Below are positions 8,513 to 17,109 of a stretch of DNA of 64,000 nt, one piece after another. The notes beneath the pieces were generated by a model. The model made no database searches, had not been told where the DNA came from, and saw only the letters and a list, made by a program, of their open reading frames with translations. Both the position numbers and the translations under genes were made by a program. Origin of the DNA: Yaniella halotolerans DSM 15476. GTDB lineage: Bacteria; Actinomycetota; Actinomycetes; Actinomycetales; Micrococcaceae. Numbering within the stretch: the stretch's first letter is position 1; each line of letters begins with the position of its first letter. Location of the stretch: positions 1,240,001 through 1,304,000 of the forward strand of contig NZ_ATVQ01000001.1 of the NCBI RefSeq assembly GCF_000420805.1. Reading direction: 5' to 3'.

Positions 8513-10123
8513 CTAGAGGTTTGGTGTGACGGCTCCGGAAGCCGTACAGGTCATTGACTCGCCGACTTCTAAGGTCTCAGCCGGACATACGACCTCGTTG
8601 CTGCCGGGTGCATCGTCGACCACCTCGATGTTGTGCAAGATCGTCTCACCGGTGTTCTCTACCTCGTAAGTCCAGGTGATCTTCTGGCCCCTAGGGACCT
8701 TGGTTTCCTCCGAGACCAGCTGTGTTGCACCCTCGAGCTCGTCTGCGGTTGGTGTGTCCCAACCGAGTTTCTCAATGGTGATGTCTGGTTCCAGCGTTGG
8801 TTCGCAATTGAGCTCCTTGGCCAAGGAAGTCATGAAATTCTCGAGCTCGCCCCACTCCAAACGTGCATAATCTGCTGCGGCTGTGGCGGCGGAAGAGTCA
8901 GCACTATATTCGGTAGGTCCAGAGATTGCTCTCAAGTTCTCGGAGTCGCTCCCCGCACTGATTGCGACGACCCGAGAGCCGGTAGCTTTCAAAGCATTGG
9001 CCGAGAAGATAGCCTCTTCAAGGGCCACCATTTGAGTAAAATTCCCGCTTCCGCTACTTCCCTTGCCGTGTCCATGGTCGGTAGGGTTCTTTCCGGTTAT
9101 GACAATGGTGAGGTCGTATTTCTCCTCGGCTGCAGCAACTTGCCACAACCCAAGGTCCCAGTTTGAGTGGTTTCCACGGGTTTTATATGAATCGATTGCT
9201 CCACCGATCTTTTGCTTATTAGCGGCGTCGATGGTTGTAGACGAAAGCTTTTGGCCGCTGTTGCCCGGATTGGAAAAAGCGTGAATTGCAATCGAGGAAC
9301 CGGTGCCGTTCATAGACTCAACAAATTGATGAGCTGCGTTCTTTACCTTGCCCTCGTTCATCTCCTTGGATTGGTCGAGCACAAGTGCAATATTCATGCC
9401 GGGTTCACATGTACCGAGTTGCGGATTGTCGCGAGAGTTCTGCCAGATGCCGGAGATCGCATGACGGTTGTTGCCGTTCTGTACATCACCCGTGAAGTTC
9501 TTTCCAAGCTCGTAGGTCTTTCCTGCTTGCAGCTGGTTGCCGACATGAAACTGGTATTCGCCTGATGAGTTGCCTGAAACGGTGAGACTCTCATTGGCGT
9601 ACCAACCCTCTGGAGCAGCTGCCTGTACAACCCAGAACGAGTCGAAGTCGGATTCAGCGACAGTAAATTCACAGATGCCCTGGGCATCCGAAATACAGGT
9701 TGCCCAGTGTGCATCGACCGGGTTGTTCTCCGGCCCGGCAGCATCACCTTTATTCAAGCGAAGTTCTACCCCGGCAAGGCCAGCAACATTAGAAGCACTT
9801 GTGCGATCTCCACCAACCTGGACCTGAATGATGGCTTCACCGGTTGCGGTTGCACTGAAGGCTTGTGGGGTGGGTGTTTCCTGAGCCTCGGCATTCGGCG
9901 TTGCTTCGGGCTCAGGTGTGCTTTCCTCTGCAATAACCTCGGTCTCTACCGGTTCTGGTGTGACTTCTTCTTCGACTGGCTCGAGTGTTTGGTTCTCGGC
10001 GGGAGTAGCTGCTGCTGATGCTGCGGTGCCGAAGATACCGGTGAACAGCAGCATTGCGCCAAGCAATGCTGCGGCAATCCTCCGGCTCGTGCGAGCACGT
10101 GTGTCTTCAGCGGGGGTCACCAC
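8513..10123 (-). CDS. Secreted VWA-domain surface protein with SpaA-like and DUF11-like parts
   Basis: 536 residues starting with GTG. A signal peptide is followed by a Pro/Glu/Thr-rich stretch (about 40-85), a prealbumin/SpaA-like domain (about 95-210), then a von Willebrand A domain from about 235. The MIDAS-type DxSxE is visible (ALVLDQSKEMNEGK) with later TIVITGKNP and AISAGSD. A DUF11/DUF7507-like repeat begins near 445. That last repeat stops early, at CTASGAVTPNL, before the usual closing strand, and no LPXTG or membrane anchor follows. It is the first gene after the LAL regulator and probably the adhesin or tip protein of the module (inference). Confidence 0.75.
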   Translation of the reverse strand: MVTPAEDTRARTSRRIAAALLGAMLLFTGIFGTAASAAATPAENQTLEPVEEEVTPEPVETEVIAEESTPEPEATPNAEAQETPTPQAFSATATGEAIIQVQVGGDRTSASNVAGLAGVELRLNKGDAAGPENNPVDAHWATCISDAQGICEFTVAESDFDSFWVVQAAAPEGWYANESLTVSGNSSGEYQFHVGNQLQAGKTYELGKNFTGDVQNGNNRHAISGIWQNSRDNPQLGTCEPGMNIALVLDQSKEMNEGKVKNAAHQFVESMNGTGSSIAIHAFSNPGNSGQKLSSTTIDAANKQKIGGAIDSYKTRGNHSNWDLGLWQVAAAEEKYDLTIVITGKNPTDHGHGKGSSGSGNFTQMVALEEAIFSANALKATGSRVVAISAGSDSENLRAISGPTEYSADSSAATAAADYARLEWGELENFMTSLAKELNCEPTLEPDITIEKLGWDTPTADELEGATQLVSEETKVPRGQKITWTYEVENTGETILHNIEVVDDAPGSNEVVCPAETLEVGESMTCTASGAVTPNL

Positions 10124-10173
10124 AGCTGGCAGGCCTTCTCTCTTCGTATTGTCCTTCGTTCCGTAATGCTCGT

Positions 10174-10191
10174 TTACCGCACCAGCGGTAA
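10174..10191. promoter_or_regulatory. Candidate LAL operator upstream of the VWA gene
   Basis: A perfect inverted repeat TTACCGC-ACCA-GCGGTAA, 51 bp upstream of the VWA start. It has the same design (TACCRC-N4-GYGGTA) and a similar distance to the start as the repeat at 13246-13261 in front of the LAL regulator gene. I infer a shared binding site, probably for that regulator. Only these two occurrences were seen. Confidence 0.5.
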
Positions 10192-10246
10192 TCGTTCATC
10201 AGGAGTACATGTGGTTAATACTTTAGAAAGCTGCAGAGCTCAGCAC

Positions 10247-10308
10247 ACTAGCCTTAGGGCTAGTCTAAGTGTTTGAATTTTGAAGTAGTTCGACTAGGTT
10301 GTGCCTAG
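10247..10308. repeat. Pair of CTAG-containing dyads between the LAL and VWA genes
   Basis: Two inverted repeats: ACTAGCC-TTAG-GGCTAGT (10247-10264) and CTAGG-TTGTG-CCTAG (10294-10308). Both lie just past the stop of the LAL gene on the minus strand and upstream of the VWA promoter region. They may form terminator hairpins for the regulator or be protein-binding sites. No U-tract follows either, which makes a standard intrinsic terminator less likely. Confidence 0.4.
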
Positions 10309-10341
10309 CCGGTTGCGAGATCGTTAGATTTGAGGCCGGAA

Positions 10342-13206
10342 TTAGTGACGTGAGGTGGCTTCTGTCGCGGATTGCGATGCTGATGCATTGCGTAGGAGCG
10401 GGCCAACTTCGGCACGCGATGACAGCTCCAGTTTCCGAAGAATGTTGGAAACGTGAAAGCGAGCCGTAGCCATGGAAACATACAGCGACTCGGAGATTTC
10501 CCGGTTCGAACGTCCCTCGGCCAGGAGCCTGGCAACTTCTCGTTCTCGTTCGGTCAGAGCCGCCAGTGCACTCGCCCGAACACTTTGATTGTGTTCCCGC
10601 GCCCCATCCAGTTGTTGCCGCGCCGCTGGTAGATAGGCTTCTGCTCCGATCTCTTGAAGCGTAGCAACAGCTTCTTGGAACACTGTAACCGCTTGGTCAG
10701 GATGCCCTGTGGTTTGGAGGAACATTCCGTAGTCAAGTGCGGTCAATGCCCACGGAAGAGGGTAGTTCCTCTCTTCGAGGGCAAATTTATACATATCCTG
10801 CGCCACATTAGTCTCCCCGTTGGCCTGAGCTAGCCGGGCTTGTAGCCATTCGAGGGTTCCACAATATTCAAACCACGAGATTCCTCGACGTGCCGCAAGT
10901 TCAGAGATGAGCTCTTCGGCGTCCGCTGTACGGTCCAAAGAGATCAGCGCATGAGCTCTATGCGTGAGGAAACCTCGCTGAGTATTGGAGATCGTTTCGA
11001 TACCGGGTGTAGAAGTGATCTGCTCGAGAGCTTCTGCGTCCTGCTGGACACGGGCGATTTCAGCTTTTGCCATGATCCGCAGGTCTCGCCCATAGAGCTC
11101 CCAACGCAACTCTTTGAGGCGTGCGGCGAGTGAAATATACGTGCTGGGATCTTCCTGTGTGGTGATGGCAAGAAGGGAAGCGTGTAAAGCCGCGCCCGTC
11201 AGACGCGCTTCAAGTTCTAATGTTTCGTGGCTGATCTTTTCCAGGTCATCCAAGGCGCGCTTCGCCTGGTCGTACCGTCCAAGAAGGAGCGACGTGTGAG
11301 CCAGGATCACATACGGTGTACCGCCCGCCCACGGTTCGCCGTCCACACGGTCAAATAACTCGACGGCTTCGGTAGCGATATCGTGGGCCAACAGAATATT
11401 TCCTGTGGACATGGCGGCGTTGGCTAGCGGTGCGAGGCAGTCAATCTTGATCGGTATATCAGGCAGCGAGGAAGCCCGTTCTAATCGGGCTGGCAAGACT
11501 TCCCGGGTGGCCTGAATTTCGCCGTTGAGGTGCCAGTCGACCACCTCGTAGCAATCCAGCAGCAGAATGCGTTCCTGGGGTGTCACAATCCACCCCAGGC
11601 GAGCATCACTCAGTTCGTCGGGGTGCTGGGGGCCTTCTGCGAAACGGATCTTTGCCTCATCAATACGGTCTTGCATTTTTCGACGATTCGGGCTCCGGAT
11701 CGTCATCAACGCCAACATGAAAGTCAGGTGCGCCTGGAGTGCTGCTTCATCGGGGGTTGAGCTGGGAACCTGGAGCACAGCATGCAATCGGCGCCAGGGG
11801 TACGTTTCATTGACCAGGTAGACCCGGAGCATCAGGACCAAGAACTCACGGAGCATGCTGGGTGGAAACGTCTCGATTTCGCGCAGTAGGTCAAGACAGA
11901 GGTAGCCTCTTTTTGCTCTGAGGTTGAGTAGCACCAGTTGGATGATGAGCTGTTGTCGGTCTGCGGGGTCGTCTGCAAGCTCCAGTGCCATGCGAAGTAT
12001 CTCAGATGCATTCGAAATTTGTCCGAGTTCAATGGCCCCCGGAATGTAGGCTTCAAGACACTGTTTGAGGTCAGCGTTCCAATCCTTTGCTCCCTTGAAG
12101 CGGTGTCGGATGGATCGATACCCTTCGGTGAGGCCCGCCAGCACCTGATGAACCTCTTGAGCAAATGCTGGATCTGCCACGTCGCGTACAGCAGAAGCAA
12201 TCAGCGTATGTTTCGGCACAATGTACCGCCCAAAACCAGACTCCATGATGACGCCGGCGCGGATTGCCTCGTCGGATTTGTCGGGGACTCCTAAGCGTTC
12301 CGCGGCGGTGCACAGTGTGTCTGATGAAATCTCATGGGCGGCTAGCGACACGATCTGCATGACTTGTTGTGCACCCGGGCTGAGTTCTTGATAGCTGCTC
12401 AACAGCGGATTTTCCAGATCAACATTGCGGATCGGCATATCCCAGGTTGTGTGGAGCTGACTGATTTCTTCTGCAGTGACCTGGTCGAAGATGCTCTCGA
12501 CGCCGAGGAAAGAGCCGCCGGTTAGCTCGCGGAGTTTCGTGGCGTTTCGCCGAGATATCGTCACGCCAAATCGATCAATCGCTAGGGCTAGGATTTCGTC
12601 TTCAGTGAGGGGTTCCAGCGTGATGTGATGATCTTCCGGATGCGTCGGTGCCGCCATAGCAAGGAGCTCGCCGAGGGATCCCGGTGGGTGAGGCGTGATG
12701 GCTCCGAAGACCATCAGTACATTGCGCCGGTGAACGCGGGGGATCATATGGCGCAGCACGCGCACTGATTTCGGGTCGATCCATTGCGTGTCGTCGATAA
12801 TGATGATGCGTCCCGCACCCTCGCAACCGTTGAGGATGAGTCGCACGCACTCTCTTGCGACCTCAATCGGTTGGTGATCGTCGTCCGGTTGGAAGTCCCA
12901 GTCGTTGGCAATCCCGGACAATAAGAGCCGTTCGATGAAGCTGTACGGTTCGCCTCGTTCGATGTAGTCCGCGCTGACGTGTGTGACGTTCCAGGCCGGA
13001 GGTTCTTTTGCAGCGACCGAAAACTGTCGGAGAAAGTGCGTGGTACCCATCCCGAACATGCCGTCAACCAGCACCGTCCCACCGCCATTGGCGTAGGCCT
13101 TGTCAAGAATTTCGGTGACTGTCTGACGTCGGGTCGCTATTGGGTTCCGTAGAATGTTTTTCCTTCCCCAGTGGCCTGGATATGACGCACTCAAACCGCC
13201 GCCCAC
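10342..13206 (-). CDS. Large LuxR-family (LAL/MalT-type) regulator with degenerate Walker A
   Basis: 954 residues. An N-terminal AAA/STAND ATPase part, a long helical (TPR-like) middle and a C-terminal LuxR helix-turn-helix (LTEREREVARLLAEG, then the recognition helix around VSMATARFHVSNIL). Walker B is normal (RIIIIDDTQWID, about 133-144). The P-loop reads GMFGMGTT at 49-56, with Thr55 where lysine is expected, so ATP binding may be impaired or unusual. The GTG start at 13206 has no clear Shine-Dalgarno and is uncertain. It lies directly upstream of and co-directional with the SipW module and is the obvious candidate regulator. Confidence 0.85.
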   Translation of the reverse strand: MGGGLSASYPGHWGRKNILRNPIATRRQTVTEILDKAYANGGGTVLVDGMFGMGTTHFLRQFSVAAKEPPAWNVTHVSADYIERGEPYSFIERLLLSGIANDWDFQPDDDHQPIEVARECVRLILNGCEGAGRIIIIDDTQWIDPKSVRVLRHMIPRVHRRNVLMVFGAITPHPPGSLGELLAMAAPTHPEDHHITLEPLTEDEILALAIDRFGVTISRRNATKLRELTGGSFLGVESIFDQVTAEEISQLHTTWDMPIRNVDLENPLLSSYQELSPGAQQVMQIVSLAAHEISSDTLCTAAERLGVPDKSDEAIRAGVIMESGFGRYIVPKHTLIASAVRDVADPAFAQEVHQVLAGLTEGYRSIRHRFKGAKDWNADLKQCLEAYIPGAIELGQISNASEILRMALELADDPADRQQLIIQLVLLNLRAKRGYLCLDLLREIETFPPSMLREFLVLMLRVYLVNETYPWRRLHAVLQVPSSTPDEAALQAHLTFMLALMTIRSPNRRKMQDRIDEAKIRFAEGPQHPDELSDARLGWIVTPQERILLLDCYEVVDWHLNGEIQATREVLPARLERASSLPDIPIKIDCLAPLANAAMSTGNILLAHDIATEAVELFDRVDGEPWAGGTPYVILAHTSLLLGRYDQAKRALDDLEKISHETLELEARLTGAALHASLLAITTQEDPSTYISLAARLKELRWELYGRDLRIMAKAEIARVQQDAEALEQITSTPGIETISNTQRGFLTHRAHALISLDRTADAEELISELAARRGISWFEYCGTLEWLQARLAQANGETNVAQDMYKFALEERNYPLPWALTALDYGMFLQTTGHPDQAVTVFQEAVATLQEIGAEAYLPAARQQLDGAREHNQSVRASALAALTEREREVARLLAEGRSNREISESLYVSMATARFHVSNILRKLELSSRAEVGPLLRNASASQSATEATSRH

Positions 13207-13245
13207 CAGAGATTTTGCGGTTTGTTAACTATAATATTCAACCTC

Positions 13246-13261
13246 TACCACTTCTGTGGTA
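13246..13261. promoter_or_regulatory. Candidate LAL operator upstream of its own gene
   Basis: A perfect inverted repeat TACCAC-TTCT-GTGGTA, 40 bp upstream of the LAL start and next to an AT-rich stretch (AACTATAATATT) that could hold its -10 element. It matches the form of the repeat at 10174-10191. Autoregulation is inferred. Confidence 0.5.
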
Positions 13262-13320
13262 ACAGCTCGTACCATGACGTAACCTAAGGCTTCCGACGGA
13301 GTGAATGTTTGGTGAGCTAC

Positions 13321-13348
13321 TTGAATGACGGTCTCCACGAGCTAATGT
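13321..13348 (+). promoter_or_regulatory. Predicted promoter of the thioesterase gene
   Basis: TTGAAT, 16 bp spacer, TAATGT. Transcription would begin around 13355, downstream of a possible GTG start at 13350. This supports the TTG start at 13389 for the gene. Confidence 0.45.
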
Positions 13349-13388
13349 AGTGTCGAACACAATTTCGCCAGATAACACAGGAGAAACA

Positions 13389-13802
13389 TTGTCGCAGGCA
13401 CCTGAAAATGCATTAGAGCTCAACATCGAATTGCGCTGGTCAGATCAGGATTTGATGGGACACGTGAATAACGCGCGGATCATGACGCTCGCCGAAGAAG
13501 CACGCATTCGGTCGATGGAGAAGCTGCAGCGTGCCGCGGGATCCGATGCGCCGTTTGACGCAGTACTGAGGACTTCGAACACTGATTTTCTTGCACCGTT
13601 GATGTACCCGGGCGACTGCGTCGTTCGTGTGTGGATCTCGAAAATCGGCAACACGTCCTTTGTGATGCAGCATGAGCTGAGCCAGAGCGGGAAGGTTGCC
13701 GCGACCGTCGAGGCGGTGGTCGTGATGTTCTCCAGTACGACGCAGGCGCCGATGCAAATTACCGATAACGTGCGCAAGGCATTGGAGTCCGTGTCGGCCT
13801 AG
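13389..13802 (+). CDS. Acyl-CoA thioesterase, single hotdog (4HBT) domain
   Basis: I chose the TTG at 13389, preceded by CAGGAGAAACA, rather than an upstream in-frame GTG (13350) with no ribosome-binding site. That gives 137 residues. LRWSDQDLMGHVNNARIMTLAEEAR is the classic 4HBT pattern, with the D-x-x-G-H-V-N-N active-site loop near the N-terminus (summarised, not given in full). Enzymes of this type hydrolyse acyl-CoA thioesters in the cytosol; the substrate cannot be told. It is divergent from the LAL regulator and ends five bases short of the convergent response-regulator gene. Confidence 0.82.
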   Translation: MSQAPENALELNIELRWSDQDLMGHVNNARIMTLAEEARIRSMEKLQRAAGSDAPFDAVLRTSNTDFLAPLMYPGDCVVRVWISKIGNTSFVMQHELSQSGKVAATVEAVVVMFSSTTQAPMQITDNVRKALESVSA

Positions 13803-13806
13803 TCCG

Positions 13807-14433
13807 CTAGATGAGTCGCTGTTCGCGGGCCATATTGATCGCCGAAGTGCGGTTGGTGACGCCCAGTTTTTGATAGATGTGCACCAGGTGAGTTTTCACG
13901 GTTGCCTCAGAGATGAACAACGACTTGGCCAGTTGCTTATTGGTGGCCCCGGTCGCCAATTGCGCTAATAACTCGACCTCACGCGACGACAAGCTCAGCT
14001 TTGGTTGCTGCATGCGGGTCATCAACAGGGCGGCGACCTCGGATGACAGGGTTGGCTTGCCCGCTGCGGTATCCACGATGGCTTGGCGCAGTTTCTCGGG
14101 TGCCGCATCTTTGAGCAGGTACCCCTTGGCCCCGGCGTCCACAGCGGCCAACACATCCGACTGCGTGTCGTAGGTGGTCAAAATGAGCACCGGCGGACCG
14201 CTTTGGGCAGTGATGCGTTCGGTGGTGGTAATCCCGTCGAGTCCGGGCATTTCAATATCCATCACGACGACGTCGATGCCCTCATGCACCTTGGTCAGAG
14301 CTTCTGCGCCGTCGGCGGCCTCACCGACCACCTGGACTCCCTCAAAACCTTCGAGTAGCGCTCGCAGTCCGGTGCGGACCACCGGGTGATCATCAACGAG
14401 GAGCACTGTGATGGGTTGTGCTGGGTCGGTCAC
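13807..14433 (-). CDS. NarL/FixJ-type response regulator
   Basis: 208 residues. The receiver domain has the acidic pair VDDHP (14-15), phospho-acceptor Asp59 in VVMDIEMPG, a switch Thr in ILTTYDT and Lys in KGYLLKDA. The LuxR-type helix-turn-helix occupies about 150-197 (LSSREVELLAQLATG, then the ISEATVKTHLVHIYQKL recognition helix). The start overlaps the kinase gene's stop by four bases, so the two are coupled. A divergent FtsX-type ABC transporter across a repeat-rich control region is the likely target. Confidence 0.9.
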   Translation of the reverse strand: MTDPAQPITVLLVDDHPVVRTGLRALLEGFEGVQVVGEAADGAEALTKVHEGIDVVVMDIEMPGLDGITTTERITAQSGPPVLILTTYDTQSDVLAAVDAGAKGYLLKDAAPEKLRQAIVDTAAGKPTLSSEVAALLMTRMQQPKLSLSSREVELLAQLATGATNKQLAKSLFISEATVKTHLVHIYQKLGVTNRTSAINMAREQRLI

Positions 14434-15794
14434 AAGATCTCCTGGGTCTCGGTGGAAAGTGGTGCGGCGCTGGTCAACGGGATCCGTGCGGCTAACACGG
14501 TGCCTTCGCCCGGTGCCGACTCAACGGTCAGCGTGCCTTTGAGAGTATTCAGGCGTTGCTGCAGACCGTAGAGCCCATATCCGGTATGACGGTCGCCGTC
14601 ATCGGTGTGGTCTGTGGCTGAGAACCCGGGTTCGAAGGTTTCCGGGACGGAGAATCCGATGCCATCGTCAAAAATATCGACGGTGAGTTCTTCGTGCCAA
14701 ATCCCCACCGTGATGACCGCTTGGGAGGCTGCGGCATGGGCGGCAACGTTTCCAAGGGCCACTTGGACGGTACGTAAGACAGCGGAACGCATGGTTTTGG
14801 TCAATTCAGCCGGTGACTTTTCGCCCTCCCAGCGCAGCAGTGTGCTCAGCGGCTGATTGCGGACGGCGAGTTCCGTTTCGTAGCGGGCGGTCAGCTGTTC
14901 GAGTTCGGTGACCAGCGACGTATCGGGGTCGGCGGTTGCTAAATGTCGCACAAATTCGCGGGCTTCGGTCAGATTCGCGCTCGCAGTGTCCTCGATGGTG
15001 TCGAGTGCCTGCCGAGTGGAATCGGGGAGCTGGTGTTGACCTGCCGCGCGCGATAACAGCAGGATCGAGGAAAACCCCTGGGCCAGGGTGTCGTGGATTT
15101 CGCGGGCCAGGCGTTCGCGCTCTTCTAATTGGCCGGCACGGTGTTCGGTGGCGGCAAGATCGGTTTGGGCGGCACGCAGGGCTGCGGCTACCCGCTGGTG
15201 GTGTAGCGCCTGGTCCAGCAGGTGGCGGTAGGCGGCAGATACGAGGACGGCTAGCACCGCACCGATCCCGGGCCCCAGAATAGAGGCGATTTCGGGGAAT
15301 TGCGGCCCGGACGCGCGCACCGCATCCCACCACGGCAGCACCCAGGTGGCCGCCCACAACAGGACGACCGCGATGACCCCGGAGATCGTACCGAGCAGGT
15401 ACAGGTATAAAAACATGAGTGGAAACGCGACCCACACAAATGCCGGGCTGAAGACCAACAGCACCAGCCACAGCACGGTGATCACGGCTAACCAGCTCCA
15501 CACCATGAGCTTGGGTGCAGCCGTTCCGGTACTGGCCGGCAGACTCCCGGCGGCTGCGGTGTCACTGCGGTACCGCCGGTATTCTCGCGAGGTGCCCAGC
15601 ACATAGACCAGTGCCAGCACGACCACCAGGAATATGATCACCAGTCGGTGGTGCATGGGTGGAGCGCTGACGCCGTCGCCGGGCATGAACGCACGCACTA
15701 GGCCCAGTGCCAATAGCAGCGCGAACATCACGTGCAGCCCGATGCGCAGGGTACGCAGAATCGGGGAGCGTTCCGGGGCCGAGACGATAGTCAT
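14430..15794 (-). CDS. NarL-family sensor histidine kinase
   Basis: I chose the ATG at 15794 (454 residues). A longer reading from 15851 would run through the ATCAACC operator and adds an unlikely N-terminus. About six transmembrane segments in the first half form the sensor. A short coiled region then leads into the HisKA_3 box (LAREIHDTLAQGFSSIL). The HATPase_c domain has DIFDDGIGF and GYGLYGLQQRL. The short extracellular loops are typical of kinases that watch membrane stress or antibiotics through a partner ABC transporter. Its neighbour across the divergent promoter is such a transporter. Confidence 0.88.
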   Translation of the reverse strand: MTIVSAPERSPILRTLRIGLHVMFALLLALGLVRAFMPGDGVSAPPMHHRLVIIFLVVVLALVYVLGTSREYRRYRSDTAAAGSLPASTGTAAPKLMVWSWLAVITVLWLVLLVFSPAFVWVAFPLMFLYLYLLGTISGVIAVVLLWAATWVLPWWDAVRASGPQFPEIASILGPGIGAVLAVLVSAAYRHLLDQALHHQRVAAALRAAQTDLAATEHRAGQLEERERLAREIHDTLAQGFSSILLLSRAAGQHQLPDSTRQALDTIEDTASANLTEAREFVRHLATADPDTSLVTELEQLTARYETELAVRNQPLSTLLRWEGEKSPAELTKTMRSAVLRTVQVALGNVAAHAAASQAVITVGIWHEELTVDIFDDGIGFSVPETFEPGFSATDHTDDGDRHTGYGLYGLQQRLNTLKGTLTVESAPGEGTVLAARIPLTSAAPLSTETQEIL

Positions 15795-15827
15795 GTCTCT
15801 AACGTAGCGAAAAATGGGCCACGCTGA

Positions 15828-15859
15828 ATCAACCGAAGGGTTGATGGGCAAATCAACCC
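15828..15859. promoter_or_regulatory. Three alternating ATCAACC half-sites between kinase and ABC operons
   Basis: ATCAACC (15828-15834), GGTTGAT (15839-15845) and ATCAACC (15852-15858) lie in the divergent control region. They form two overlapping dyads that share the central half-site. Arrays like this are typical binding sites of NarL-type regulators. I infer it is the site of the response regulator at 13807-14433 and that it controls the ABC genes and possibly its own operon. Confidence 0.55.
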
Positions 15860-15943
15860 ATCCCCCGATGTATCCAGGGGCGGAAAAAACCAGACTGGAA
15901 TCAGTACCAAAGACAACGCAGAACGTTACTAGGGGATGACTCC

Positions 15944-17050
15944 ATGTTTGTAGGATTACGCGAAATCCGGGCCGCCAAAGGGCGGTTCACGCTGATGGGC
16001 GCCGTGGTCGGTATGATCACGCTGCTGCTGGTAATGCTCACCGGGCTGACCGGCGGGCTCGGTGCCCAAAATACGGCGGGCTTGGACGCGCTGAACCCGG
16101 AGCGCTACGTCTTCGGCAACGCGCAGGTGGATGAAGTACCAGAAGATCCAACCTTCGCAGAGTCCTCGGTGACCTCGGCTGACCAGTCGGAGTGGACTGA
16201 AACCACCGGTGTTGAGAACGCCGTGCCGGTTGGCATGTCGCAGACCCTGCTGACCGGGGAATCCTCCGGTTCCGTCGCTGTGTGGGGCATTCCCGAAGAT
16301 TCCGGGCTGGTTGAGCACACCGCGTCGTCGGCGGTCACCGGTGCGACCGAACCCGATGCAGATGGCGTGGTCATTTCCGAATCCATCGCCGAAGAACAGG
16401 GACTGCAGGTCGACGACGAAGTGACCATCGGCCCGATTGACCTGACCGTCCAGGGCATCGTTGAAGATCAGTGGTACTCACACTCGGGCATTGTCTGGGT
16501 GACCACCGAATCCTGGCAAGCCATCAGCCACGCCGGTGACGACGTCGTTGGTACTGTGCTGGCAGTGTTCGGTGATGAAGATGCGGCAGCCTGGGATGCC
16601 ACCGCACAGGACACCGCGACGGTGAGTACCGGGGTGTCCGAATCCTTCCAGGCGCTGCCCGCCTACTCCTCCGAATCGGGCTCGCTGACCATGATGCAGG
16701 GCTTCCTCTACGCGATTTCCGCGCTGGTGATCGTCTCATTCGTGACCGTGTGGACCATTCAGCGCACCCGTGACCTTGCAGTGCTGCGAGCCCTGGGTGC
16801 CTCGGGTGGCTACCTCATGAAGGACTCGCTGGGTCAGGCCGCCGTCATTCTGGCGATCGGTGTTGTCGCAGGCGCGGGTCTCGGCGCTGGACTGGGAACA
16901 CTGGCCGCTTCGGCTGTCCCAGTGAGCTTGTCAGTATTGACCATCGTCGGACCCGCCATCGGCATCTGGGTTCTGGGCATCCTGGGATCAGCGCTCGCGG
17001 TACGCCGCGTCTCCAATGTCGACCCCTTGCTGGCACTTGGCGGCAACTAA
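15944..17050 (+). CDS. ABC transporter permease, FtsX/MacB type
   Basis: 368 residues with the four-helix FtsX arrangement: one N-terminal transmembrane helix (about 17-40), an extracellular MacB-like periplasmic core domain (about 45-245) and three C-terminal helices ending in VRRVSNVDPLLALGGN. A ribosome-binding site AGGGGATG precedes the ATG. Its ATPase follows 59 bp downstream. The sequence resembles DevC-like heterodimeric exporters of lipophilic compounds; the substrate is unknown. The ATCAACC array upstream suggests induction by the divergent two-component system. Confidence 0.85.
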   Translation: MFVGLREIRAAKGRFTLMGAVVGMITLLLVMLTGLTGGLGAQNTAGLDALNPERYVFGNAQVDEVPEDPTFAESSVTSADQSEWTETTGVENAVPVGMSQTLLTGESSGSVAVWGIPEDSGLVEHTASSAVTGATEPDADGVVISESIAEEQGLQVDDEVTIGPIDLTVQGIVEDQWYSHSGIVWVTTESWQAISHAGDDVVGTVLAVFGDEDAAAWDATAQDTATVSTGVSESFQALPAYSSESGSLTMMQGFLYAISALVIVSFVTVWTIQRTRDLAVLRALGASGGYLMKDSLGQAAVILAIGVVAGAGLGAGLGTLAASAVPVSLSVLTIVGPAIGIWVLGILGSALAVRRVSNVDPLLALGGN

Positions 17051-17109
17051 GCCGCTCCGCCAAAGCACACGCAGTTTGTTTCGATCAGTTTGAGAAAGGG
17101 GCTTTTGCT

